A DNA stretch of 64,000 bases from Streptomyces vinaceus (GTDB lineage: Bacteria > Actinomycetota > Actinomycetes > Streptomycetales > Streptomycetaceae): contig NZ_CP023692.1 of assembly GCF_008704935.1 (NCBI RefSeq), positions 1,736,001-1,800,000 of the forward strand. The letters are read 5' to 3'. The notes under the pieces were generated by a model, which worked only from the letters and a program-made list of their open reading frames with translations, did no database searches and was not told where the DNA came from. How positions within the stretch are numbered: the first letter of the stretch is position 1; the number at the start of each line of letters is the position of its first letter. Positions 48,001 to 55,278 of the stretch are shown one piece after another. Both the position numbers and the translations under genes were made by a program.

Positions 48001-48955
48001 CGCTTGATCCCCGACCGGTGGTGCCTCCCGCGGCGCGATACATCGCCACCGCCACGGCCAGATCTTCCCAGGCCATGCCCACGCTCTTGAAGAGCTGTGG
48101 ACAACCCTGCTCCCCGGCCGCCGGCATCCGGCCCGCCACCAGGTCGGACAGGGTGCCGTTGATATGACCGGGACCGATCGCCCCCTCCGCCTCCGGCACC
48201 AGCAGATCCCCCGCCTCGCGCAGGGCCGCCGCCCTCGACTCCACGTACACCGCCGCCCGCCGCACCAGGGCCGTGTCGGTCTCGCGGGCGTCCGGCTCGT
48301 GCGAGCCGACCGCCACCACCGTCGCCCCCGGGGCCACCAGCCGCCCGTCGAAGAGCGGTTCGCGGGCCGTCGTGCAGCAGAGCACCAGGTCCGCCTCCGC
48401 CACGTCCGCCGGGGTGCCCGTACGGGCCGGCACCCCCAGGGCGCCGGCGTGCTCGGCCAGCTTCCGCGCGGCGTCCGGGGTGCGGCCCACGACCACCACC
48501 CCCGCCAGCTCCCGTACGTGGAGCACGGCTTCGAGGTGCCCGTACGCCTGCGGTCCGCTGCCGAAGAGGACCAGCCGCAGTGCCCTCCCGGTCGGCGCCA
48601 GGTACCGCAGGGCCAGCGCCGAGACGGCCGGAGTGCGCAGCGCGGTCAGCGCCGAGCCGTCGAAGAGGGCGAGCGGGCGCAGCGTCGGTGCGTCCAGCAG
48701 CAGGTACGACCCGGTGATGCGGGGGAGCCCGAGAGCCGGGTTGCCGGGTGCCACCCCGGCGATCTTCACTCCGGCGTACTCCCCCGCCGCGGCCGGCATC
48801 AGCAGCAGCTCGCCCCCGCCCGGCACGGGCAGGGCGGAGCGCTGCGGGCAGGTCTCCGGGTCCAGCCCGGCCCGCAGTACGCCGGCCAGCGCGTCGGCCG
48901 CCGCGACCGGGGTCAGCAGCGCGGCCGTCTCCGCGGCCTCGAACTGCGGGATCAC
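47993..48955 (-). CDS. Ornithine cyclodeaminase/mu-crystallin family; probable delta1-pyrroline-2-carboxylate reductase
   Basis: 320 residues with the OCD/mu-crystallin fold: KIAGVAPGNPALGLPRITGSYLLLDAPTLRPLALFDGSALTALRTPAVSAL, the NAD(P) loop VLFGSGPQAYGHLEAV, and VVAVGSHEPDARETD. In hydroxyproline clusters this family reduces delta1-pyrroline-2-carboxylate, the product of trans-3-hydroxyproline dehydration, to L-proline. The GTG start overlaps the epimerase stop (GTGA). The neighbours support this role over ornithine deamination. The last residues overlap the GntR operator. Confidence 0.8.
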   Translation of the reverse strand: MIPQFEAAETAALLTPVAAADALAGVLRAGLDPETCPQRSALPVPGGGELLLMPAAAGEYAGVKIAGVAPGNPALGLPRITGSYLLLDAPTLRPLALFDGSALTALRTPAVSALALRYLAPTGRALRLVLFGSGPQAYGHLEAVLHVRELAGVVVVGRTPDAARKLAEHAGALGVPARTGTPADVAEADLVLCCTTAREPLFDGRLVAPGATVVAVGSHEPDARETDTALVRRAAVYVESRAAALREAGDLLVPEAEGAIGPGHINGTLSDLVAGRMPAAGEQGCPQLFKSVGMAWEDLAVAVAMYRAAGGTTGRGSSAT

Positions 48956-50034
48956 AGCAGGAATCCCGCGCCGAGGGCGTCCTGCGGATCGCGGATGAAG
49001 GCGTGCTCGCCGGTGCGGTAGGCCGTGCCGGTGACCTCGGTGACCAGGCCGTCGCGCGCGTCCTCGCGAGAGCCGTCCCGCGGGCCGCCCCCGGATCCCT
49101 CCGGCACCACCCGCCCCGTGAACACCGTGCCCACCACCGACTCGTGGAGCAGGTCCTCCCCCGCCCCGATCCGGCCGTCCTCCGCGAGCAGCGCGAGGCG
49201 CGCCGAGGTCCCCGAGCCGCAGGGCGAGCGGTCGACCTGCCCGTCGGCGAACACGGTGACATTGCGCTGGTGCGGCCCGAACGGGGTACCGGGCAGCTCC
49301 TCGTGGAGGATCACCCCGTACACCCCGGAGAGCAGCGGTCCGCCGGGGTGCCAGGTCCCGGGGTGGGTGGCCAGCGCGGCCCGGATCTCCTGTCCTGCGC
49401 GGACCAGCCCGGGCAGCGCGGCCCGCGTCACCTCCAGGCCGAGGTCCCGGGCGGCGACGGACGCGTAGCAGGCACCGGCGTGCGCGATGTCCACCTCCGC
49501 CAGGCCCAGCGTGGTCGCCACCGGCACCTTGCGGGCGCCGACCCGGGCCGGCACGTTGCGGAAGGTGACCCCGGTGGTACGGCCGCCGGCGCGGTGCACG
49601 GTCGCGGCGACCCGCCCCGAGGGCACGTCGATGCGCACCTGCGCGTCCCCGTCGTCCGGCGCGGGAACCCGGCCGGTGTCCACGGCCCAGGCGCCGAGGG
49701 CCATCGTGCCGTGGCCGCAGGCGGTGGAGTAGCCGTCCTTGTGCCAGAACAGCACGCCGAAGTGGGCCCCGTCGTCGTCCGGGGGCACCACGAACCCGCC
49801 GTACATCCCGGCGTGTCCGCGCGGCTCCTGCACGAGGAAGCGCCGTACGTCGTCGAGGGGACTGCGGCGCGGAGCCGTCCCGGAGCCTCCCGGGCCGATG
49901 GCGGTGGCGCAGCGCTCGGCGACGGTGTCCCCGGGTACGGCCGGCAGGCCTCCCGAGGCGAAGTCGACGATCCGGAAGGGCTCCCCGGCGGTGTGGTAGT
50001 CCACGGTGCGTACGACGGCGGCTGCGGCGCTCAC
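48952..50034 (-). CDS. Proline racemase-family protein B (hydroxyproline epimerase or dehydratase)
   Basis: 360 residues. The racemase fold has both active-site cysteines: Cys106 in ACGHGTMALGAWAV and Cys272 in DRSPCGSGTSAR. Trans-3-hydroxyproline dehydratases of the family usually replace the second Cys by Thr, so this looks like an epimerase. The coupled downstream reductase would suit a 3-hydroxyproline route, so the substrate could be a 3-hydroxyproline. A Gly/Arg/Asp-rich insert near residue 320 (EGSGGGPRDGSREDARDG) is not in paralogue A. The GTG start overlaps the upstream paralogue's stop by 4 nt. Confidence 0.82.
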   Translation of the reverse strand: MSAAAAVVRTVDYHTAGEPFRIVDFASGGLPAVPGDTVAERCATAIGPGGSGTAPRRSPLDDVRRFLVQEPRGHAGMYGGFVVPPDDDGAHFGVLFWHKDGYSTACGHGTMALGAWAVDTGRVPAPDDGDAQVRIDVPSGRVAATVHRAGGRTTGVTFRNVPARVGARKVPVATTLGLAEVDIAHAGACYASVAARDLGLEVTRAALPGLVRAGQEIRAALATHPGTWHPGGPLLSGVYGVILHEELPGTPFGPHQRNVTVFADGQVDRSPCGSGTSARLALLAEDGRIGAGEDLLHESVVGTVFTGRVVPEGSGGGPRDGSREDARDGLVTEVTGTAYRTGEHAFIRDPQDALGAGFLL

Positions 50035-51035
50035 AGCAGGAACCCCGCCGGGAAGGGGTCGGACGGGTCGAGGAAGTACTGGGCGGTGCCGGTGATCCAG
50101 GCCCGCCCGGTGACGGTGGGGACGACGGCCGGGAACCCTCCGACGGTGGTCTCCCCGGTCAGCCGGCCGGTGAACTCGGTCCCGATGAAGGACTCGTTGA
50201 CGAAGTCCGCGCCGACGGCGAGGAGGCCGCGGGCGTGCAGCTGGGCCATGCGCGCGCTGGTCCCCGTACCGCACGGCGAGCGGTCGAACCAGCCCGGGTG
50301 GATGGCCATCGCGTGCCGGGAGCGGCGGGCGTCGGAGCCGGGGGCGGCGAGGTAGACGTGCTTGACCCCGCCGATGGAGGGGTTGTCGGGGTGGACGGGC
50401 CGGTCGGCGGAGGCGTTGATCGCGTCCATGACGGCGAGGCCCGCCGCGAGCAGGTCGTCCCCCCGCTCCCGGTCGAAGGGGAGGCCGAGGGCGTCGAGTT
50501 CGACGAAGGCGTAGAAGTTGCCGCCGTAGGCGAGGTCGTAGGTGACGGTGCCGAAGCCGGGGACCTCCGCCTTGAGGTCGAGCCCGACGCAGAAGGAGGG
50601 GACGTTGGTGAGGGTGACGGCGGTGGCCGCCCCGTCCTCGACCCGGACGTCCACGCTCACCAGCCCGGCCGGGGTGTCGAGCCGCACGGTGGTGACCGGC
50701 TCGACGACCTCGACCATGCCCGTCTCGACCAGGACGGTGGCGACCCCGATGGTGCCGTGCCCGCACATCGGGAGCAGGCCCGACACCTCGATGTAGAGCA
50801 CGCCGAAGTCGGCGTCGGGGCGGGTGGGGGGCTGCAGGACGGCTCCGCTCATCGCGGAGTGGCCGCGCGGCTCGTACATGAGCAGGGTCCGGACGTGGTC
50901 CAGGTGCTCGATGAAGTGGAGCCGCTTCTCGGCCATCGTGGCGCCGGGGATCACCCCGACGCCCCCGGTGATCACCCGCGTCGGCATGCCCTCGGTGTGC
51001 GAGTCGACCGCGTGGTAGATGTGACGCGTACGCAT
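50031..51035 (-). CDS. 4-hydroxyproline 2-epimerase (proline racemase family, A)
   Basis: 334 residues, usual size. Cys91 in LLPMCGHGT and Cys255 in FDRSPCGTGTSAR are the proton donor/acceptor pair; His93 is also kept. The opening AVDSHTEGMPTRVITGG and the SGAVLQPP loop are typical of 4-hydroxyproline epimerases rather than proline racemase. It should convert trans-4-hydroxy-L-proline to cis-4-hydroxy-D-proline, the first catabolic step. GGGGGAA precedes the ATG. It starts 17 nt after the deaminase gene in the same operon. Confidence 0.87.
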   Translation of the reverse strand: MRTRHIYHAVDSHTEGMPTRVITGGVGVIPGATMAEKRLHFIEHLDHVRTLLMYEPRGHSAMSGAVLQPPTRPDADFGVLYIEVSGLLPMCGHGTIGVATVLVETGMVEVVEPVTTVRLDTPAGLVSVDVRVEDGAATAVTLTNVPSFCVGLDLKAEVPGFGTVTYDLAYGGNFYAFVELDALGLPFDRERGDDLLAAGLAVMDAINASADRPVHPDNPSIGGVKHVYLAAPGSDARRSRHAMAIHPGWFDRSPCGTGTSARMAQLHARGLLAVGADFVNESFIGTEFTGRLTGETTVGGFPAVVPTVTGRAWITGTAQYFLDPSDPFPAGFLL

Positions 51036-51052
51036 TCCGGTTTCCCCCGGCT

Positions 51053-51985
51053 TCAGTTGTGACCCTCGGCGAGGGCCTTCTCGGTGGCGGCGCGGACGGC
51101 CGCCTCGGTCTCCCCGGTGAGGGGGAAGCGGGGCGGACGGGTGGCGCCCCCGGGGCGTCCCGCGAGGTCCATGGAGAGCTTGATGGCCTGGACGAACTCG
51201 GTCTTGGAGTCCCAGCGCAGCAGCGAGTGCAGGGACTTGTAGAGGGGCAGCGCGGTGGCCAGGTCCCCGGCGACGGCGGACCGGTAGAGCTCGGCGCAGG
51301 AGCGCGGCAGGGCGTTGGGGTAGCCGGCGATCCAGCCGACCGCGCCCGCGAGGGCGAGTTCGAGGAGGACGTCGTCGGCGCCGATGAGCAGGTCGAGGCC
51401 CGGGGCGAGTTCGGCGATCTCGTACGCGCGGCGGACGTCCCCGCTGAACTCCTTGACGGCGACGATGCTCCCGTCGCCGTGCAGGCGGGCGAGCAGGCCG
51501 GGGGTCAGGTCCACCTTGGTGTCGATGGGGTTGTTGTACGCGACGACGGGCAGTCCGGCGCGGGCGACGTCGGCGTAGTGGGCGCGTACGGTCGCCTCGT
51601 CGGCCCGGAAGGCGTTGGGGGGCAGCAGGAGTACGGAGCCGGCCCCGGCCTCGGCGGCCTGGTCGGCCCAGCGGCGGGCCTCGGCGCTGCCGTACGCGGC
51701 GACGCCGGGCATGACGCGGGCGCCGTCGCCGGCCGCCTCGACGGCGGTACGGACCACGCGGGCCCGCTCCTCGTCGGTGAGGGTCTGGTACTCCCCGAGG
51801 GAGCCGTTGGGGACCACGCCGTCGCAGCCGTTGGCGATGAGCCAGGCCACGTGCTCGGCGTAGGCGTCGTGGTCGACCGTGAGGTCCTCGCGCAGGGGCA
51901 GCGCGGTGGCGACCATGATGCCGTGCCAGGGGCGGGTGCGGGTGTCCGCAGCGGCGGTGGGCGCGGCGGTGTGCGCGTCGGTCAT
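51053..51985 (-). CDS. DapA-family lyase, probable 1-pyrroline-4-hydroxy-2-carboxylate deaminase
   Basis: 310 residues, DHDPS/NAL barrel. The Schiff-base Lys178 sits in IVAVKEFSGD; the catalytic Tyr is in VVAYNNPIDTK; substrate loop NGSLGEYQTL replaces the GTTGE of lysine-pathway DapA. In hydroxyproline clusters this family deaminates delta1-pyrroline-4-hydroxy-2-carboxylate to 2-oxoglutarate semialdehyde. The ATG at 51985 has GGGAGC 5 nt upstream. It heads the run of deaminase, two epimerases and reductase, with a GntR-type operator directly upstream. Confidence 0.85.
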   Translation of the reverse strand: MTDAHTAAPTAAADTRTRPWHGIMVATALPLREDLTVDHDAYAEHVAWLIANGCDGVVPNGSLGEYQTLTDEERARVVRTAVEAAGDGARVMPGVAAYGSAEARRWADQAAEAGAGSVLLLPPNAFRADEATVRAHYADVARAGLPVVAYNNPIDTKVDLTPGLLARLHGDGSIVAVKEFSGDVRRAYEIAELAPGLDLLIGADDVLLELALAGAVGWIAGYPNALPRSCAELYRSAVAGDLATALPLYKSLHSLLRWDSKTEFVQAIKLSMDLAGRPGGATRPPRFPLTGETEAAVRAATEKALAEGHN

Positions 51986-52003
51986 GAGAGAGCTCCCTAG
52001 AGT

Positions 52004-52020
52004 GGTGTGTGACATTTTAC
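52004..52020 (-). promoter_or_regulatory. Operator upstream of the deaminase-epimerase operon
   Basis: Minus-strand GTAAAATGTCACACACC; core AATGTCACACA (52006-52016) matches the dyad at 9 of 11 positions, about 20 nt before the start codon. Confidence 0.55.
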
Positions 52021-52073
52021 TAGTGGGTGCGAGTCGGCCACAAGAGTCCCGACCCTCCGATCGATCCGCCCGG

Positions 52074-53579
52074 TCAGCCGTCCGCCGGGGGAAGTTCGGC
52101 GAGGTGGCGCAGTGGGACCGGGCAGGACAGGGGCCGCCGGTCGGGCGCGGGCCCGTCGCCGGCCAGGGCGGCGACCGCGGGCCCGCACATACGGCCCTGG
52201 CACCAGCCCATTCCCGCGCGGGTGAGGAGTTTGACCGTACGGGCGTCCCGCGCGCCGAGGTCGCGGACGGCCTCGCGGATCCGGCCGGCCGGGACCTCCT
52301 CGCAGCGGCACACGTCGGTGTCCTCGCGCAGCCACCCCGTCCACCCGTCGGCGGGGCGGTGGGCGGCGCCCATGGCCTCGGCGAAGGCGCGCAGGCGGGC
52401 GCGGCGGCGGAGCAGGGCGGTGGGCGCGGCCGGCCCGGCGGCGGCGCGGGCGCTGCCGGAACCGGCGCTGCCGGAACGGGTGGCGACGGCACGGGCCGCG
52501 ACGGAGTGGGCCGCGACGGAGTGGGCGGCGACGGAGTGGGCGGCGACGGAGTGGGCCGCGATCTCCCCTTCGAGGAGCGCCAGTTGGGCGCCGCCGATGC
52601 CGCCGGTCTCGCCCGCCGACCAGACCCCGGGGACGGAGGTGCGCTGCTCGGCGTCGAGCGCGAGGGCGACGGTGCCGTCGGCGGCCCGCCGGGTGGCGCA
52701 GCCGAGGCCGGTCGCCAGCTCCAGCTGGGGGACGAGCCCGTGGCCCACGGCCACGGCGTCGCACGGGATCCGGCGCCCGGTGCCGGGCACGGGCCGCCAG
52801 TCCCGGTCCAGGCGGGCCACGGTGACGGCCTCGACCCGGTCGGTCCCGTGGGCCTCGGTCACGGCGTGCCGGGTGAGCAGGCGGATGTGGCGGCGCAGCA
52901 GGGCGCTGCCGTAGGTGGCGCCTTCGGCCAGCTTGCCGGGGTTGCGGAGCAGGGCGGGGACGTGGCCGGCGTACGCGGTGTACGCGGCGGCCTCGACCAC
53001 CGCCGGCACCCGGGCCCCGGCGGCCGCGAGGGAGCCGGCGACGGCGAGCAGCAGCGGGCCGCTCCCGGCGACGACGACGCGCCGGCCGGGCAGCACGAGC
53101 CCGCTCTTGAGCATGGCCTGCGCCCCACCGGCCCCGACCACGCCGGGGAGGGTCCAGCCGGGGAAGGGCAGTTGGCGCTCGTAGGACCCGGTGGCCAGGA
53201 GCACGGCCCGGGCGTGCAGGGTGTCGGCCGCCTCGTCGGGACCGGTTCCGGCGAGGGCGTGCAGGGTCCAGCCGCCGCGGCCGTCCGGGACCACGGTCCA
53301 GACGTGGTGGGAGGGGAGGTACGTGATGCGGCCGGCCGACCGGTGGGCCCGGAGGGCGGCTTCGCGCTCGGCGAAGGCGGACCACCCGTGGTGCAGGGCT
53401 TCGGGGCGCGCGGCCCCGAGCCCCGGCGCGGGGTGGCGGTAGTACTGGCCGCCGGGGCGCTCCCCCGCGTCGAGGAGGGTGACCCGGAGCCCGAGGCCGG
53501 CGGCGGTGACGGCGGCGGCCAGTCCGGCGGGGCCGGCTCCCACGACGGCGAGGTCAGTTGCCGGGTTCGGCTTCGGCAC
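52074..53579 (-). CDS. FAD/NAD(P)-binding oxidoreductase, alpha-type subunit of D-hydroxyproline dehydrogenase
   Basis: 501 residues. Rossmann FAD motif VVGAGPAGLAAAV near the start, a second nucleotide motif VVVAGSGPLLLAVAG, the ATGSYERQLPFPGW loop, and GVWSAGETGGIGG. The C-terminus has a BFD-like [2Fe-2S] site (VCRCEEV ... GWCQGRMCG). This is the HcnB/sarcosine-oxidase-alpha-like subunit found in multi-part D-hydroxyproline or opine dehydrogenases. A VAAHS repeat separates the two parts. GTG at 53579 has AGGAGGG 9 nt upstream and overlaps the [2Fe-2S] gene by 26 nt. Confidence 0.82.
   Translation of the reverse strand: MPKPNPATDLAVVGAGPAGLAAAVTAAGLGLRVTLLDAGERPGGQYYRHPAPGLGAARPEALHHGWSAFAEREAALRAHRSAGRITYLPSHHVWTVVPDGRGGWTLHALAGTGPDEAADTLHARAVLLATGSYERQLPFPGWTLPGVVGAGGAQAMLKSGLVLPGRRVVVAGSGPLLLAVAGSLAAAGARVPAVVEAAAYTAYAGHVPALLRNPGKLAEGATYGSALLRRHIRLLTRHAVTEAHGTDRVEAVTVARLDRDWRPVPGTGRRIPCDAVAVGHGLVPQLELATGLGCATRRAADGTVALALDAEQRTSVPGVWSAGETGGIGGAQLALLEGEIAAHSVAAHSVAAHSVAAHSVAARAVATRSGSAGSGSARAAAGPAAPTALLRRRARLRAFAEAMGAAHRPADGWTGWLREDTDVCRCEEVPAGRIREAVRDLGARDARTVKLLTRAGMGWCQGRMCGPAVAALAGDGPAPDRRPLSCPVPLRHLAELPPADG
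52495..52560 (-). repeat. 15-bp minisatellite encoding VAAHS repeats
   Basis: Four copies plus a partial of a 15-bp unit (starts at 52495, 52510, 52525, 52540, 52555) encode repeated VAAHS in a linker. Confidence 0.9.
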
Positions 53580-53874
53580 GGCCGGTTCCCTCCTGGGTGG
53601 TGACGGTGTCCCCGGGGCGGGCGGGGACGAGGCAGGCGCGCTGATTGGGGCGGCCGTTGACGGTGACGAGGCAGTCGTAGCAGCTGCCGATCCCGCAGAA
53701 CGCCCCGCGCGGGGCGCCGCCTTGGCGGGTGGTCCGCCAGGCGAGGATCCCGGCGCCCCACAGCACGGCGGCGATGCTCTGGCCCGCCTGGGCGGTGAGC
53801 TCGCGGCCGTCGAAGCGCAGCACGTACGTGGCCGAGGGGGCTCCGCCGACGAGGTTTCGGGGGGTGCGGCTCAT
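53554..53874 (-). CDS. Small [2Fe-2S] ferredoxin-like subunit of D-hydroxyproline dehydrogenase
   Basis: 106 residues, Fer2_4 type. The cluster-binding pattern is GAFCGIGSCYDCLVTVNGRPNQRAC (C-x4-C-x2-C and a later C). In sarcosine oxidase this module is fused to the alpha subunit; here it is a separate small protein, as in the HcnA/opine and hydroxyproline dehydrogenases. ATG at 53874 has AAGGAGA 8 nt upstream. It overlaps the FAD/NAD subunit start, so translation is coupled. It should pass electrons between flavins or to the respiratory chain. Confidence 0.85.
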   Translation of the reverse strand: MSRTPRNLVGGAPSATYVLRFDGRELTAQAGQSIAAVLWGAGILAWRTTRQGGAPRGAFCGIGSCYDCLVTVNGRPNQRACLVPARPGDTVTTQEGTGRAEAEPGN

Positions 53875-54013
53875 GGGCGGCTCTCCTTGGGCGGGTACGG
53901 GCGGTGGGCCGGTGACGGGTTCCGCGGCGCGGGCCCGCTGCCCGTCCCGCCGCACCTCTCCCTCCCGGCGGCTCCGCCCCGGACCCCGCGGCGGGGCTTC
54001 AGGCCGGCGCCGG

Positions 54014-55177
54014 TCACCGGGCGGGGTCCGGGTCGGCGGACGGGGCGAAGCGGTCCGGCCGGAAGGGGTGTCCGGGGAGCGGGGGTTGCGCGCCGGTGAG
54101 GGCCGCCGCGATCAGGAGGCCCGTGGCGGGGGCCAGGCCGATGCCCGCACCCTCGTGGCCGCAGGCGTGCAGCAGCCCCGGGACCCGCGGGTCCGGTCCG
54201 ATCGCCGGGAGGTGGTCGGGGAGGTAGGGACGGAAGCCGTGGTAGGTGCGCAGCACCCGGGCGTCCGCCAGGACGGGGAACAGCGCCGCCGCCTGCCCGG
54301 CGAGCCGGCGCAGGGCCTCCACCGACAGGGAGCGGTCGAAGCCGACCCGCTCCCGCGTCGCACCGATCAGCACGGGCCCCGACGGGGTGCCCTCGACCAC
54401 CGCCGAGGACTGGAGGGACGCCGAACCGCTGGCGACGTCCGCGATGTAGTCGGCGGCGTAGACCTTGTGCCGGACCAGCCGCGGCAGCGGCTCCGTCACC
54501 AGGACGAACCCGCGGCGCGGGAGCACCGGCAAGGTCACCCCGGCCAGTTCCGCGATGCGCCCGCCCCAGGTGCCGGCCGCGTTCACCACCGCCGGCGCGA
54601 GGAGTTCACCGCCACGCGTGCGCACACCGCGTACGCCCGCCGGCCCGGTCAGGATCGCGGTCACCTCCTCCCCCAGGTGGACCGAGGCGCCCGATGCGGC
54701 CAGCAGTCTCGCCGCCGCCTGGGCCGGGTGGACCTGGGCGTCCTGCGGGTACAGGAATCCGCCGGCCGGGCCCCGGGCCAGATGGGGTTCCAGCTCGCGG
54801 AGTTCTCCGGGCCCCGCCTCGACGGCTTCGACCCCGCAGGTGCGCTGTCCCTCGGCGAACTTCCGCAGGGCGGCCAGCGAAGCCTCGTCCGGGGCGACGA
54901 CGAGCCCGCCCTTGGCCTCGTACTCGATCTCCTGCGGGAGGGTGGCGGCGAGTTCGCGCCACAGGCCCGCCGACAGCAGGGCCAGGTCGAGTTCCGGGCC
55001 GGCCTCCTTGTCGGAGACGAGCAGGTTGCCCTCGCCGGCCCCCGTCGTACCGCCCGCGACGGGGCCGCGGTCGACGACGGCGACGGAGAGTCCGGAGCGG
55101 GCCGCGTAGTAGGCGATCGCGGCGCCGACGACGCCGGCGCCGATGATCACGACGTCCAGGGGATGTCTCTTGGGCAC
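54014..55177 (-). CDS. FAD-dependent D-amino acid (D-hydroxyproline) dehydrogenase, DAO family
   Basis: 387 residues: FAD motif VVIIGAGVVGAAIAYYAARSG, VDRGPVAGGTTGAGEGNLL, the AAGTWGGRIAEL loop, and the C-terminal YHGFRPYLPDHLPAIG and GHEGAGIGLAPATG motifs of the glycine/D-amino acid oxidase family. It is the catalytic subunit expected to oxidise cis-4-hydroxy-D-proline to the pyrroline. GTG at 55177 has no Shine-Dalgarno; TATTAC ends about 5 nt upstream, so the message may be leaderless. It leads the three-subunit set, with a 139-nt gap before the [2Fe-2S] gene. The GntR-type operator overlaps the proposed -10. Confidence 0.85.
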   Translation of the reverse strand: MPKRHPLDVVIIGAGVVGAAIAYYAARSGLSVAVVDRGPVAGGTTGAGEGNLLVSDKEAGPELDLALLSAGLWRELAATLPQEIEYEAKGGLVVAPDEASLAALRKFAEGQRTCGVEAVEAGPGELRELEPHLARGPAGGFLYPQDAQVHPAQAAARLLAASGASVHLGEEVTAILTGPAGVRGVRTRGGELLAPAVVNAAGTWGGRIAELAGVTLPVLPRRGFVLVTEPLPRLVRHKVYAADYIADVASGSASLQSSAVVEGTPSGPVLIGATRERVGFDRSLSVEALRRLAGQAAALFPVLADARVLRTYHGFRPYLPDHLPAIGPDPRVPGLLHACGHEGAGIGLAPATGLLIAAALTGAQPPLPGHPFRPDRFAPSADPDPAR

Positions 55178-55181
55178 GGCA

Positions 55182-55198
55182 GTAATATGTCACATTCT
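55182..55198 (-). promoter_or_regulatory. Operator over the dehydrogenase promoter
   Basis: Plus strand GTAATATGTCACATTCT; core TATGTCACATT (55186-55196) matches the dyad at 10 of 11 positions and ends 9 nt before the GTG. Confidence 0.6.
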
Positions 55199-55227
55199 TC
55201 AGGAGGTGCCTAGACGCCGCCGAGGTC

Positions 55228-55271
55228 CGGCGGCCGGTCCCGCCCCCGCTTGCGGAAGGGACCGGCCGCCG
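55228..55271 (-). terminator. Terminator of the collagenase gene
   Basis: Perfect 14-bp arms (55228-55241, 55258-55271) with an inner CCGC/GCGG stem, 8 nt after the stop. Confidence 0.75.
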
Positions 55272-55278
55272 TCGCCGG

